This document shows positions 10,740 through 22,159 of a DNA stretch of 64,000 nucleotides, in pieces (position 1 is the stretch's first letter; every line of letters starts with the position of its first letter). The notes beneath the pieces are model-generated. The model did not search any database. It had not been told where the DNA came from and saw only the letters and a list, made by a program, of their open reading frames with translations. The position numbers and the translations under genes are program-made. This DNA is from Pontederia crassipes (lineage: Eukaryota; Streptophyta; Magnoliopsida; Commelinales; Pontederiaceae), in assembly GCA_030549335.1 (NCBI GenBank), contig CM060198.1:52326995-52390994 (forward strand), written 5' to 3'.

Positions 10740-13700
10740 TTATTGTCGGTGGAGAGATGCTCGGCCTTATATCTATCGATGAAGGTGACGGCCGCAAATG
10801 GTCTCGGTGAGAGGAGATCTCGGCCGTAAAAGCTTGGCCGCAAAATTTTGTTGATGAAGATCTCAGCCGTGCAATCTCGGTCGTAAGAAACTGGCCGTAA
10901 TGGTGAAACTTCGGCCGTAAGGAGTTGGTTCGGCCGTAACGAATAGGTGGTGGCGCTGGTGTCGGTTTTTCGGCCGTAAAATGAAATCGGCGTGGAAGCT
11001 TGGCCGTAACGCACAGGGCGTAATGGTGAGACTTCGGCCGTAACGAAGTCGGTGTGGAAGCTTGGCTGTAACGAATAGGTGGTGGCGCTGGTGTTCGGGC
11101 GTAAGGAGTGATGGCGTCAGCTCTTCGGCCGTAAAACAAAGTCGGCGTGGAAGCTTGGCTGTAGCGCACAAGGCGTAAGAGAGACTTCGGTCGTAAGGGC
11201 TTTTAGTCATGGAGACTTCGGCCGTAAGAAACAGAATGGAACAGAGGTTCGGCCGTAATGCACAGGGGGCGTAAGGATCGGCGGTGAGACTTGGAACTTC
11301 GGCCGTAAGAGATGAAGATCGGCCGTAAGAGTAAGAGCTTTGGAACTTCGGCCGTAAGGAACTGGCGCGGTGCTTTTGGTCTGCACAAACATGAGGTGTA
11401 AGAATTTATAGATACAATTACAGGCGTAAACTTACCTTTCCCTCATGATGCGCTGTGAAGGGTCACATCAAATTCAAGCAGCGTAGCGATCGGCCGATTC
11501 CAAGGTGATTTTTCCTTTCGCCTTGTCATGTCCGAGGTGAACCCGACGTGTTAATTCATGTATCGCTCGATCCACGTATCCGAAGAAATGATTAGTCGAG
11601 TTCCTCTCCGTGCACAAAAAGAAATATCGATTAGATGACTCCTTAAACTATTAATTAAAATGCCAATCAAATAACTAATTAAATAAAAATAATAAAATAA
11701 AAAAAATTAACTTAATTAAAAAAATGTAAATTAGTAAAATATTTGGTTGTGATTAATTATTCAATTCGTCACTGCAACAACCAAGTGTCAGAAAAAAAAA
11801 TTAAATAAAATGAAAAATTAACATCTGATCAGAATGTGTGACATATAAATTTATCCAAAGGATTAACTTAGTTGTGATTAGATTTTCACTTAAGTCCTGC
11901 AACAACTAATTTTCAGTAAGAGAGATAAAAGAATAAAATACAAATATATACAAGAAAAAAGAAATACAGATAATAGGTCATGAAGAAATAAGATTTTAAC
12001 AAATAGAAAGTCTTTCGACCTTAAGAATTGAGAATTCGTCATTAAAATTAATTTCCGAAAAGAATTTATCAGAAACCTAATTATGGCCGCCAAACGCACT
12101 ACAAACCAATTCAAATGCCAAGTAAATCAAATAGATAATCATAAAATCAAGCACTCGTTCTGCCGTAAAACTTGGAAGAAATAACGATGATGTAACAAAC
12201 GGCACAAAATGAATCAGAACTAATTTGCGTCCATAAAATTAATAATCAGACATTAGCAAAAATTATTTTCAGAGGGGAAATAAGATTAATCGGCCGCAAT
12301 ACAGAAATAGATTTACGACCGAAATTAGATTAGGAATCCGAGTCTCGTTCGGCCGCAAAAACCATAGAACAGTGTCAAAAGTGATTAATCAACGTGAAGG
12401 CGTAAAACTTGTTGGATTATGGCCGAAATAAAGTAGCAAGATGGTGTAAAAACAAATGTTCAGAAAATATCGGCCGTAAAACTAGAGTAAGAAATAATTC
12501 TCGGCCGCAAAAGACATGCACAACAGGATTACCGAGACGAAAATCCAAGGCACAAAATGATTAACACGAGAGATTTAACCAACGTTCAAAGATGATTCAG
12601 AAATTTATCGGCCGCAAAACAATTTGATCGTGAAGTTTCAGCCGTAAAACTCATATTAAATTTGTCAGCCGCAAAATATAAGCAAAGACTTTTGCAGTGT
12701 AAAAGATTTTTCGAAATTATTAAAGCCGAAAGAGGTCAAATCAAAAAGGAATTCTCGGCCGTAAAAAGAAAACATGAGATAATGGATTATCAGAGATTAA
12801 ATTCTCGTCTGCAAGCTTAATCAATCATATCACAAGAGAGAGAATTCAGTTCGATCTGGATGAAGTGAAATACCGGCCGTAAAATTGGATAAGAGTTTGT
12901 CAGTTAAAAGCTTACGGGCGTAAAAAAAAATCATAATCATTAAAGCTGAAAAAGATCAAATCAATATTAAAAAGAGTTCTACGGTCGAAAAAACAGGATT
13001 CATTCTCGGCCGTAAAAAAAATGAGATAAATGCTCGGCCGTAAAATAAATGAGATCAATTCTCGCCCGTAACAAACAATATAAAATATAAAGCCACTGAA
13101 ATCAATGTTGCGACAGCAAAATTAAAAGTTTAGATGTCAGAAACGAAGCCGTAAAACCAGTAAAGCCGACAAACTAGATCTCGGTCGTAAAACCATAAGT
13201 TCACGTAATCTGAAAAATCCAGTCGGCGTCAGAATTTAAGCCGAAAGTCAACAAATTTAAAGTTGTCGCGACCTTTATCTACAAAAGAAAAATATCGGCT
13301 CCAAAATAAACAAATCCCGAATTTTAGCATCACGAATCAGCCATCAGTAAATCAAATCCCAAAATCATAGCACTTAAGGTCGCCACTAACAAGCAGTAAT
13401 CAGTTTAAATCGTTTAGGAGAAGCATTAAAAATTCAGAAGTAACAAATCATAGGAAGGTGTAAAAAAAAAAAATTCATGTCGGATGATCCATTACGGCCG
13501 AGACAAACTAAATCGCTTTGGCCAAAACAAAGTCAAATCAAAAGTTCAAACTATTATAATGTTACGATCGAGAAGGAAAAAATCACAAATAAATTGGGGT
13601 CGTAAGATGGCGTAAAAAATAAATGTTCAGAAATTTTACGGTCGTAAAAAGAAAACATGAGATCAATTCTCGGCCGTAAAAAAAAATTTAAATTGTCAGT

Positions 13701-14140
13701 TAAGATGAAGTCACATCGGCCGAGATAACACGAGGCCGTAAAGAAAAATAGGGTTTCGGCCGAAATAAAAATTGAATCATTACAGCCGAAAGTGAATTAA
13801 GTCAATTCCTTACGGTCGTAAAACAACGAAATCAGATCAAATCCATATGAAAAGTTCAAACAAAAATGTTACGGCCGAGAATGAAAACTGATTCGCATAG
13901 GGCGTAAAAATTTAAACCATCGATAAACCGGGCGTAACAAGGTCAAATCAATATCCATTACTCATGGCGTAAAACAACGTTCGGATAAAAATATTACGGC
14001 CGTAAAGATTGAAAGTTTAGAATTCAGAAATCATTCATTGCGAGGCCGTAAAATTAATAAAGCCGACACATCAAATTAAAGTCGTAAATCCATAAGTCGA
14101 CAGTGTAATTCGGAAAATCCAATCGGCGTCGGATTTTAAA
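10740..14140. repeat. dispersed CGGCCGTAA array in the LARD interior
   Basis: The 9-mer CGGCCGTAA or close variants (CGGCCGCAA, CGGCCGAGA, TTACGGCCG) recur dozens of times. Density is highest at 10740-11370 and 12280-14000. Frames through the array give pseudo-proteins rich in LRPK, FTAE and YGR; because these follow the repeat in several frames, I do not treat them as genes. Confidence 0.85.
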
Positions 14141-14314
14141 CCGAAAGTAGATAAATAAAAAAAATGTTGTGACCTTTATCTGCAAAAGAAAAAAAAATGT
14201 CAGTTTATTCACAAAAATAATTAAAACAATTAATACATATGCACAGAGAATTATTTACAATTTATTTACATCTCCTAATAATTCATAAAAATCAGAAATT
14301 AATTAATAAAATAT

Positions 14315-14331
14315 TCTCCGGCAACGGCGCC
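14315..14331 (-). other. primer binding site, tRNA-Asp
   Basis: The plus strand reads CTCCGGCAACGGCGCCA, matching the 3' end of plant tRNA-Asp except for one base. It is followed by a 7-base gap and the 5' LTR at 14339. Minus-strand synthesis would start here. Confidence 0.85.
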
Positions 14332-14338
14332 AAAAACT

Positions 14339-16085
14339 TGATGCGTTTGATTTTGTAACAATAAAATTTGCTAGCAAGTGCACTAGTCGCTCAAGTAATA
14401 TAGTAAAAAGGAGTAAGAGTGTCGAACCCACGAGGAATATTATTAATTCAATATCTGGATTTATAAATTAATAAGAGAGGAAAAACATGGATTTTTGGAA
14501 AGAGGTTTTATGAAAATAAAATAAATAAAATAAGATAAAGATAAGATAGTGGTGTTGAAGTTAGGCCTTAGGATGAAAGTAGATCAAGATAAATATTTGA
14601 ACCATAAAAGATAAATTCAATCTTTAAAGATGGATTAGAGTCTCCCTAAAGTAATCTAACATGATTAACTTGTGGTCTCCACGACTGGCATCCCTCAATC
14701 TAATCATATAGAACTATCTTAATTTAATAAGAATTGAAGTCTCCACGACTGGTACCCCCAAAATCATATTAAAATTAAGATGCATTAAATTGAATTCTCT
14801 AGACTATTAATCACTCCACAAACTGGTATAGATTAATAGACCACACAAACTTGATTCTCCACACACTAGTTATCAAATTTATGTCAATTATTAATTCCAA
14901 ATAAAATCAATTATAATTAGTATAATAAATTCTGAAATTAAACACTCCACAAACTGGTATAGCCTAATTCAGAAATTCAATTAACTAACATAAAAGCATT
15001 AAGCACAATTAATAATTGATCAGAAAAGATTAAAACAAATAAAATGGGGTCCAAACATTTCCCTTCAATTAATAATCTCCTAAAATAATAATCCTAAAAA
15101 CATGGAGTTCATCCTAGAAATTCTGGAGAGATAATAACAAAGTAATAATAATTGGAAGAATTACACCCAAAATAGAAGTAGAGCTCTTGAATTGGGCAGA
15201 CAGTCGGGCAGCCTCTCGGACTTGATCAGGGTCGCGATCAACTTCCAGCCGTCGCACCTCTCTCCTCTTGGTCGTAGCCTGCAGAGCTCACGACTCGCCG
15301 TGGAAGAAACCTGAACTTCAGAGCACGAATTGAAACGATGGATTCTTCACGTATTTATAGGGTGCGGACGGCCTTCAATTTGATCTCGGCCGTAACATCG
15401 TACGGTTGACTTTAAAATTATAAGATAAACTCGGCCAAAGATAAATTCTTTTATCATTACGCCCAAAGATAAATCTTTCTTATCTTTACTCCCTTAGAGT
15501 CTCGGCCGTAAGGAAAATATTTTATCTTTACTCCCAAACAATTTTATCTTTACACCTTCGTATATCGGCCAAAACGGATGATTTCAATTGCCATTACTCC
15601 CTCCAAATCTCGGCCGTAAGGAATGAACTTATCTTGTTACGCCCAAAGATAAACTCGATTGATTGTTACACCCTTCATCTTCATGCCATTACGCCCTCCG
15701 AATTTCGGCCGTAAGGAAAGACTTCTCCTGTTACGCCCAAAAGATAAAAACATTTATCTTTACGCCTTCAAATGTTAGCCGTAACAAAGAATTAAATCTT
15801 GTTACTCCTTTTGAATCTCAGCCGTAACGACTTGGGTGTAAAGTCAAATCTCGGCCGTAAGAAATAATTTCTTTGAATTTCGGCCGAGATTCGAATTTTC
15901 CTGCAAATAATTATCAAAATAAAGTTAATCCATCCACAATTAAAATATTTAGAGAATTTAATAATTAAAATTGATAAATCCGGAATTATGATTAGAAGTG
16001 ACTAAAAATGATGCATGCCATGATCAAATTATAGAAAATTTCAGTAAAATAATTAACTAAAATATGTTATATTTTGCATGCATCA
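14339..16085 (-). repeat. 5' LTR of the LARD
   Basis: 1,747 bp, the same length as 7741-9487. The promoter should lie in its high-coordinate part. The CGGCCGTAA copies of the other LTR are kept; one has mutated to CAGCCGTAA. Confidence 0.9.
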
Positions 16086-16188
16086 ATGCTTGAATTCTAA
16101 TTTTTCAATATGCAAAATTTGATGCATTTAAAAGGGGAGGGCGATTAATAGATTGTCCTTCGGCAAAACCAAATCCACTTGATGCCAT
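16086..16188 (-). pseudogene. first codons of the Sirevirus-type gag
   Basis: ATG at 16186-16188 opens MASSGFGFAEGQSINRPPLL and runs into the LARD insertion point. An in-frame TGA lies near the end of this piece where a Trp codon is expected. The frame continues across the target duplication ATGCT into 7735 and below, showing that the LARD interrupted one gene. Confidence 0.75.
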
Positions 16189-16299
16189 GGCTCTTAAGAT
16201 TGTTAAATCTTAAAAAAGATGATTGAATCTTAAAGATTAGATCTAAAATGATTAGATAAAAAAATGAGAAGATTAAAAAAATCAAAAAGAGAGCAACCC

Positions 16300-16311
16300 G
16301 CTCTGATACCA
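16300..16311 (-). other. primer binding site, initiator tRNA-Met
   Basis: Plus-strand GCTCTGATACCA is the complement of TGGTATCAGAGC, the usual initiator-Met PBS of copia elements. It lies two bases from the LTR at 16314. Confidence 0.85.
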
Positions 16312-16313
16312 AT

Positions 16314-16983
16314 TGGAGGGGGGTGAATTGGTGTTTAACCAAAAATATCGATTTCACAAAATTCTTAGCGGAAGCACAAAATCGATTCGTAAAACCTTTG
16401 CAATTCAGATTATAAACACAATATGAATGAGGGGAGAGAGAGAAAATCAAACGTAATGACTCGGTAGTTGTTGACGAGGTTCGGCTACACCTTGGCCTAC
16501 GTCCCCGCTCTGACTTCTCGACCTCGAGACCGCCGGATATTCCACTAGTACTTTCTTTATTCCAAATGGGGTAAGGAAGAAAGCCCTTTAAAACAACCAC
16601 ATTTTCTCCGCTTCGAGAAGCAAGGCAACCTCTCATTCTATGAAGCTAATCTATTTCTCTCGCTCAAGAGGTAAGATTTAGAACCTCTTTTACACAGGAG
16701 CTCTCTCTAATTTTTCTGAACAAAAGTGTTTCTCTTTTTTACAAAGGTAGGCTCACAAGAGAAGAAGAGAGAAAGAATGAGAAAGCTATAAAGTGAAAAC
16801 TTCAAGAAATGATATCTCTTTGACAACTTGAAGTTTTTTTTTCAATAAATGAATGAGTGCCTTTGCCCCTGGTTTTGGCACTCCTTTTATAGCATTCAAT
16901 GTGTGAAAAATTCGTACAAAAATCATTCCATAAATTTCTCCTTCAAACTTGACCGTTATTGTTCATTTGACTCGGAGGCCGGT
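16314..16983 (-). repeat. 5' LTR of the Sirevirus-type element, part 1
   Basis: Matches 4632-5300 closely, then stops abruptly at GGCCGGT where the TRIM composite begins. The homologous site in the left LTR is uninterrupted (GGCCGGTCGACC at about 5297). Confidence 0.85.
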
Positions 16984-17317
16984 TGTAACATTCCCCATCA
17001 GCGTGTGATATTGTCCGCTCTGGGCCTCGGCCCACACGGTTTTCTCAAAATGCGTCACACCTAATGAAGGACATATTCCCATATATACCTAGCATCTCTC
17101 CCGTGACTTATGCATGTGGGACTAATCCAAGGCATGCCCCATGCATCCTTCCCCCCTTAGGGGACTCCACGCCCTCGTTGAGTGATCGCACCCCACCATG
17201 CACAGAGGCTCACGCGGAGTGGCTCTGATACCATATGTAACATTTTCCATCAGCGTGTGATATTGTCCGCTCTGGGCCTCGGCCCGCATGGTTTTTTCAA
17301 AACGCGTCACACCTAGT

Positions 17318-20300
17318 TGATAGTGATATTTGGGTTTTCTAGTGATAACTTGCTGAAATTAAAGAAAATGTCAATTTTTCATTTTTTTGGTCTCCCAACT
17401 CACTAGCTGCAAGTGCACTGGTAAGTTGTAGTAGACTCAGGTTGTCGTATCCACAAGAATTTGAAGTCTAAGACACCCTAAAACAATTTAGATTAGTTCT
17501 ACTTAAGTGCCTAAAAATAGATTTTTAATGAATAGTGAAAACAGATTTTTTTTATAGAAAGTGAAATGATAACAGATTTTTGGGTTTTGGAAATTTATCA
17601 AAACTGAATTATAAATGCTAGAATGAAGTCTAAAAAGGTTTAACTATCTATGAGGAAGGTTCTTCTAGGATTTGGGGTTCATCTAAATTAATTAAGGATG
17701 GAATGGAACAAGTTATCACTAAATGTCCAACTTTTGATTCAACTTGAAAATGGGTGTTCCCATAGCTCAATTGGCTTCTAACTAAGCAATATATGATTAT
17801 ATAATTGTTAGCTAGGTTGAATCAAAAGAGGGTCCTCACTGAAAATCAAGTTATCATTGGGCTCAAAAGAAAGATTCAATGCTGATTTTTTGCAATTCAA
17901 GGAAGTTTGGAATGATAACTTGCATTTACAATCATAAAAAGATGGAATCATTCCAATCAACCAAACCAGGATAAAATATACTCAATAATGGTGCTTGTGT
18001 TCCATGATTCATCTCTGAATTCAAGGGAGATTCAAAATCAACCTCTCGGTTGCAAAATAAATTGGAATCCACACAAACACACTCAATTGGAAATGCAAAA
18101 CATATGGCCACATGAGTTCACAATTTCCATTGCTCCTTGGCCCATCTCTGGATCTCAAAGAAGCCCTTAAGACTACCTCTCAGTAGTGGATTAATACGAG
18201 GGTTGACAATGGAAATCAGAAGTTAGAAAAATGAGAAAACAGAAATCAACATTTCTGAAAAAATCAGCAATGTGGATTGATGGAATTCAAGTTTGCCAAA
18301 TGCCCCTTGACCCATCTCTGGATTACAAGGGATTCCTAGAGTACACCTCTCAGTGATTTGAATAAAATAGGGATTAACAATTGGCAAATCAAATTCCAAA
18401 CAATCAGAAAATAGAATTTAGAATCAAACTAAGAAATCAGATTTTGGAAAAAAAAATCAGATTTGAATTCTGAATTGTCAATGATCTTGATTCATTTCTG
18501 AATAAGATCATGGCATATATTAGCCTCTCAACTATTCAATTATCTAATCCTTGATGACAATCAGATTCAAAAGCCCAAGAAATCAGATTTTGGAATTCAG
18601 GAAACCAAAAAATCAGCAACTCATTCAATTCATTCAAATCAGGAAAAACCAAATCAGATTTGAATCATAGGAATGTCAAAGCTTCTCAATTCATTTCTGA
18701 ACAAGATTGGGATAGATGTTAACCTCTCAGTTGTTCAATTAATTCAATCCCCAATGACAATCAGATTCAAACAGCCCAAGAAAATCAGAATTCAGATTTC
18801 AAGAAATCAGATTTCAGAAAATAGAAATCAGAATTCTAATTGGGTTTGTATCTAGAACTTGCCATTGATTCTTGATTCATTTCTGAACAAGGGTTAGACC
18901 AAATGATAACTTCTCAGTTATAAATACAAATGGGGTCTTCAAATGGCAAGATCAGATTTATAACAAATCAGATTTCAGAAATGTAAAATCAGAAAAATCA
19001 GATTTCTGATTTCAGTTCAGGAATTAATGAAAAATCTGATTTGAGTCAAATGATTGCCCAAACAATCTTGATTCATTTCTGAATAAGATGGGGACAATAC
19101 CAACATCCCAAGGACTCAATTAACCAAGTTAGAAATGAAGAACAGATTCTGATATTTATAAGAATCAAATTCAGAAATCAGAAAACCAAATCAGAAATCA
19201 GAATTGCAATTGAATGAAATCAGAAAACTGACATTAATTCTTAATCCACTTCTATAGAATGATTAGATCAAGTAATACTTCTCAGTCATTGGTTACAATT
19301 AGATCTAATAGTAGCATAGCATAAATCAGTAAAGAAGTTTCTGAAATCTGAAAATCAGAAATGATTCAGTGCAGGAATTATAAAACAGTCCATATCCATC
19401 CAAAACTAATATAAACTACTACCCTATCCTAGAAGAAATGGAGTTTAGCTCCTCATATTTACAAGATTTGGCATCAAATGGGATAAGAAACAGATACAAT
19501 TCATGGTTCTTTGAAGCTTCCTGGCCAGCAGCTCCTCCACCAGAATCCTTTGCAGCCTTGCCTTCTCCAAACCCTTGAATGACCAGCCCCTTCATTCTCC
19601 AGAAAAATCCAGCTTTTATATCACTTCTCCCCACCTTTGGATCAGCATCAGAACATTCTTTGTGCTTTGATTGCAGCCATGTGTCCCCTGGCCCTGAAAT
19701 TCCAGCAGTGACAGCTTTTTGGACAGCCAAAAAGCTAGTGGTCCCCCCTCCTTTTTTTTCTTCCTTTTTGCCACCTTTTCCACTTGCTACAAGGGCCAAA
19801 ACATCAAGCATGAAAGTCTTCTAATAATATTTAAACAACTAAGGATTAGGACAGTAGTTAAAATCATATCTATAGCAAAAAGGGAATTGGTGTGTTGCAA
19901 GAATGAAAACCGATATCGATATGAATGAATTCAAGGACCCGGAATGATAACTTTATGGAAATCTTGGGAAATGTCCTAATATGGGTGGTTCAAAGCATTT
20001 CAGGCATCAATTTGATTAGAGTGACAAGTGAGTGAGGTCAAAAATCAAATATGAATGAGATTCCTAAAAGTGATAACTTGAGTGCCCCAAAAACGATAAC
20101 TTATATGACTTAAAAACGATAACTTGTCATAACTTGAGTTTTGATTATCCAAATGTGATGAAATTTGACCAGCAATGAGTTAGAACAATAATAAGATGAT
20201 TGCTTAAGGTCCTTGTGCAGAATTAATGGTTTTGCATGTCGAAATGACAGAATTGCCCTTTAACGATAACTTGGCACTTGAAAATGATAACTTGTTCAAA

Positions 20301-20665
20301 TGGACTTAAAACTTTGCACAAGTTGAGATGTGACTATCCAAATATGATTTATACATAATAATGATGGATTTAGGGCAAGAAAACCATTGAAAATAAGTTC
20401 ATTCAAAATAATGATAACTTGTCACTTAGGAATGATAACTTGTCCTCAAAATGATAACTTGGCATAGAATTTAAATATTAATGGATTTTGGCATTTCAGA
20501 ACCTCTATGCACATGGAATTAAGTATGAAATGAGGAATATCAACTAGTTATCACAATGTTTGCATTCCAAGTATAATTGGCCCAAAAATAGGTAAAAGTG
20601 GGACTCCATATGTATGAATTGCATCTAAAATGGGTTAGAATCATATAGTGATCAGCAAGTGATCA
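17318..20665 (-). repeat. 3' LTR of the Athila-like element
   Basis: 3,348 bp, TGATAGTG...AGTGATCA. Contains an AATCAGA/TCTGATTT-rich low-complexity stretch at about 18360-19380 and a cluster of GATAACTTG at 20070-20460. Same as 25071-28418. Confidence 0.92.
19419..19811 (-). other. 130-codon open frame inside the LTR, uncertain
   Basis: A frame starting MLDVLALVASGKGG with a Gly/Lys-rich N-terminal part. It is kept in both LTR copies (also 27172-27564), as expected from their near identity. It resembles no protein I know. It could be a leader ORF if transcription starts upstream, or chance in a GC-richer part of the LTR. Confidence 0.25.
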
Positions 20666-20706
20666 AACTCCCCCAAGCTTAGCCTTTTGCTTGTCCTCAA
20701 GCAAAA
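20666..20706 (-). promoter_or_regulatory. polypurine tract and AGGA hairpin of the Athila-like element
   Basis: Minus strand: TTTTGCTTG-AGGA-CAAGCAAAA (perfect 9-bp stem, 20685-20706), spacer, TAAGCTTGGGGGAGTT, then LTR TGATCAC. Confidence 0.8.
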
Positions 20707-22159
20707 CATTCAGAAATTAAGGACAAACTTGAATTAAAAGTCCACAAATGAAGTAAAGTCTAGCTGAATTGAATCCAATGAGTTTCCCACTTTGCCAACA
20801 CTTCACTCTTTCCAAAAACTCAATTTCTAGCTAGGGAATCACAAAGGCTAAAGCAAATTTAAGCCATGGAAGAAGTACTAGCAATAACATGTTTGAATTG
20901 TAGGAATTGTCAACTTTACAAAGGGTTTGAACTACAAATCTCTTCATGAACAGGTTTTCAATTGATTAAACAGGTTTAGCACCTGATTTTTATTCATGCT
21001 TTCTTTAGGAGAGATTCCTTGGGAAGTTTTGCTCTCCTAAATTTTTTTTTCTTTTTGCATTGAAGAGAGATTCCTTTGGAAGTTTTGCTCTCTTCCTTTT
21101 TTCTATGCATGCATATGACTTTTTACTTTTCCTTTTTTCATTTTTCTATCCTGTTCATGAAGTGAGCAATAGTTCAAACTCAAGTATAGTTTAGATCTCT
21201 TTATCCAAAAAGTCAAGTTTTCCTATTTAGCATGGCAGCAAGAGCCTTGACTCCCTTCTAGACATCTGATATTACTAATTCAATCCATAAGTATCAACTA
21301 GTGTGACCCACAAAAAGGAAAAATTTTCAGCTAGAAATTTCATTCAAATGCATCTGAATTCATAATGCCAATTAAAGCAAGAAGGCTAATGGCCAAGTTG
21401 GCCACTTGGTATTGGAGTGCACCCACTGTCAAAATGAAGTATTCTACCCATTTCAGAGTCAAAATGAATTCAGAATTGAGTTGGGTCCAAAAATTGATAA
21501 CCAAGTGATAACTAGTGATAACTTGTGAAAACCAATGATAACCTGGTATGAATTATAATATGAACATTAAAATCAATTGAAAACATGGTGTAAAGGTTAG
21601 AAAAGCACCAGGTTTCCTCCCCCAAGCTTATTCTCAACACTGTCCTCAGGGTTGAAAAATAAAGGCAAGGGAGAGGGGTGGGTGGGCTTGAAATGCATTA
21701 AATTTGGATCCCCTTGGCACTTCATCCAGAAACTTTGGGTGGTCTAATCTTCATTAGTTGCAACTAATCCTGCATAGAAACAAATGATATCAGTGGAATG
21801 GTAGATTTGCAAGTAATCAGATTTTTGAGTGCAAATTTCAACATTGCATTGGGAATTTTTGAAATTCACTGAAATTAGGCTATAATAGATTGGGATAACT
21901 GAAATGAATGTTAATTCAGATGATAATATGATCAATGTAGCATAATGAAAAAAAATATTATCAGTTATCATTAAGTTTTCAGTGTAAAAATCAGAAATAG
22001 GGGTAAGGGTACTCCCTGAAGTTGAGACTTGTGAATTGAACCTGTTCCTCATCTCTTATTCCTGCAAAAACAGAAAGATTAAGTGTAAAGTGGCTTGGGT
22101 TACCTCCCAAGAAGTGCCTTTCTTTAATGTCTTTGGCTAGACATTGTTACAATGTGAAA
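20707..22159. other. non-coding 3' interior of the Athila-like element
   Basis: No protein-like frame. A second hairpin and PPT-like block lies at 21619-21655 (CAACACTG-TCCT-CAGGGTTG beside CCCCCAAGCTTA on the plus strand). Two copies of GAGAGATTCCTT(G/T)GGAAG occur at about 21009 and 21064. Lineage relatives carry pol or extra ORFs in this position; here it is empty. Confidence 0.6.

Larger units (their letters stand above)
7741..16085 (-). mobile_element. non-coding LARD (large retrotransposon derivative), Athila/Tat-like signals
   Basis: Complete 8,345-bp element inside the copia gag with target duplication ATGCT (7736-7740 and 16086-16090). Two LTRs of exactly 1,747 bp begin TGATGCG and end GCATCA on the plus strand. 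PBS to tRNA-Asp (about 14315-14331) and PPT (9488-9503) put it on the minus strand. The 4,851-bp interior encodes no gag, protease, RT or integrase; the open frames at 10.6-11.4 kb arise only from a short repeated motif. I found at least six substitutions between the LTRs (e.g. A at 7981, G at 14579), so the insertion is recent. It must use proteins of another element. Confidence 0.9.

Noticed and set aside
10637..11392. Several overlapping minus-strand frames of 60-157 codons
   Set aside because: They are translations of the CGGCCGTAA array in different frames; all three frames stay open because the repeat lacks stops in this strand.
17146..17235. GGGTGCGATCACTCAACG in TRIM interiors, similar to the start of plant 5S rRNA (as in Cassandra TRIMs)
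   Set aside because: Only about 11 bases agree; no internal 5S promoter boxes follow.
17988..18855. 60-codon plus-strand frames repeated identically in both LTRs (also at 25741 and 26426)
   Set aside because: Antisense to the element and within AATCAGA-rich low complexity; repeated only because the LTRs are.
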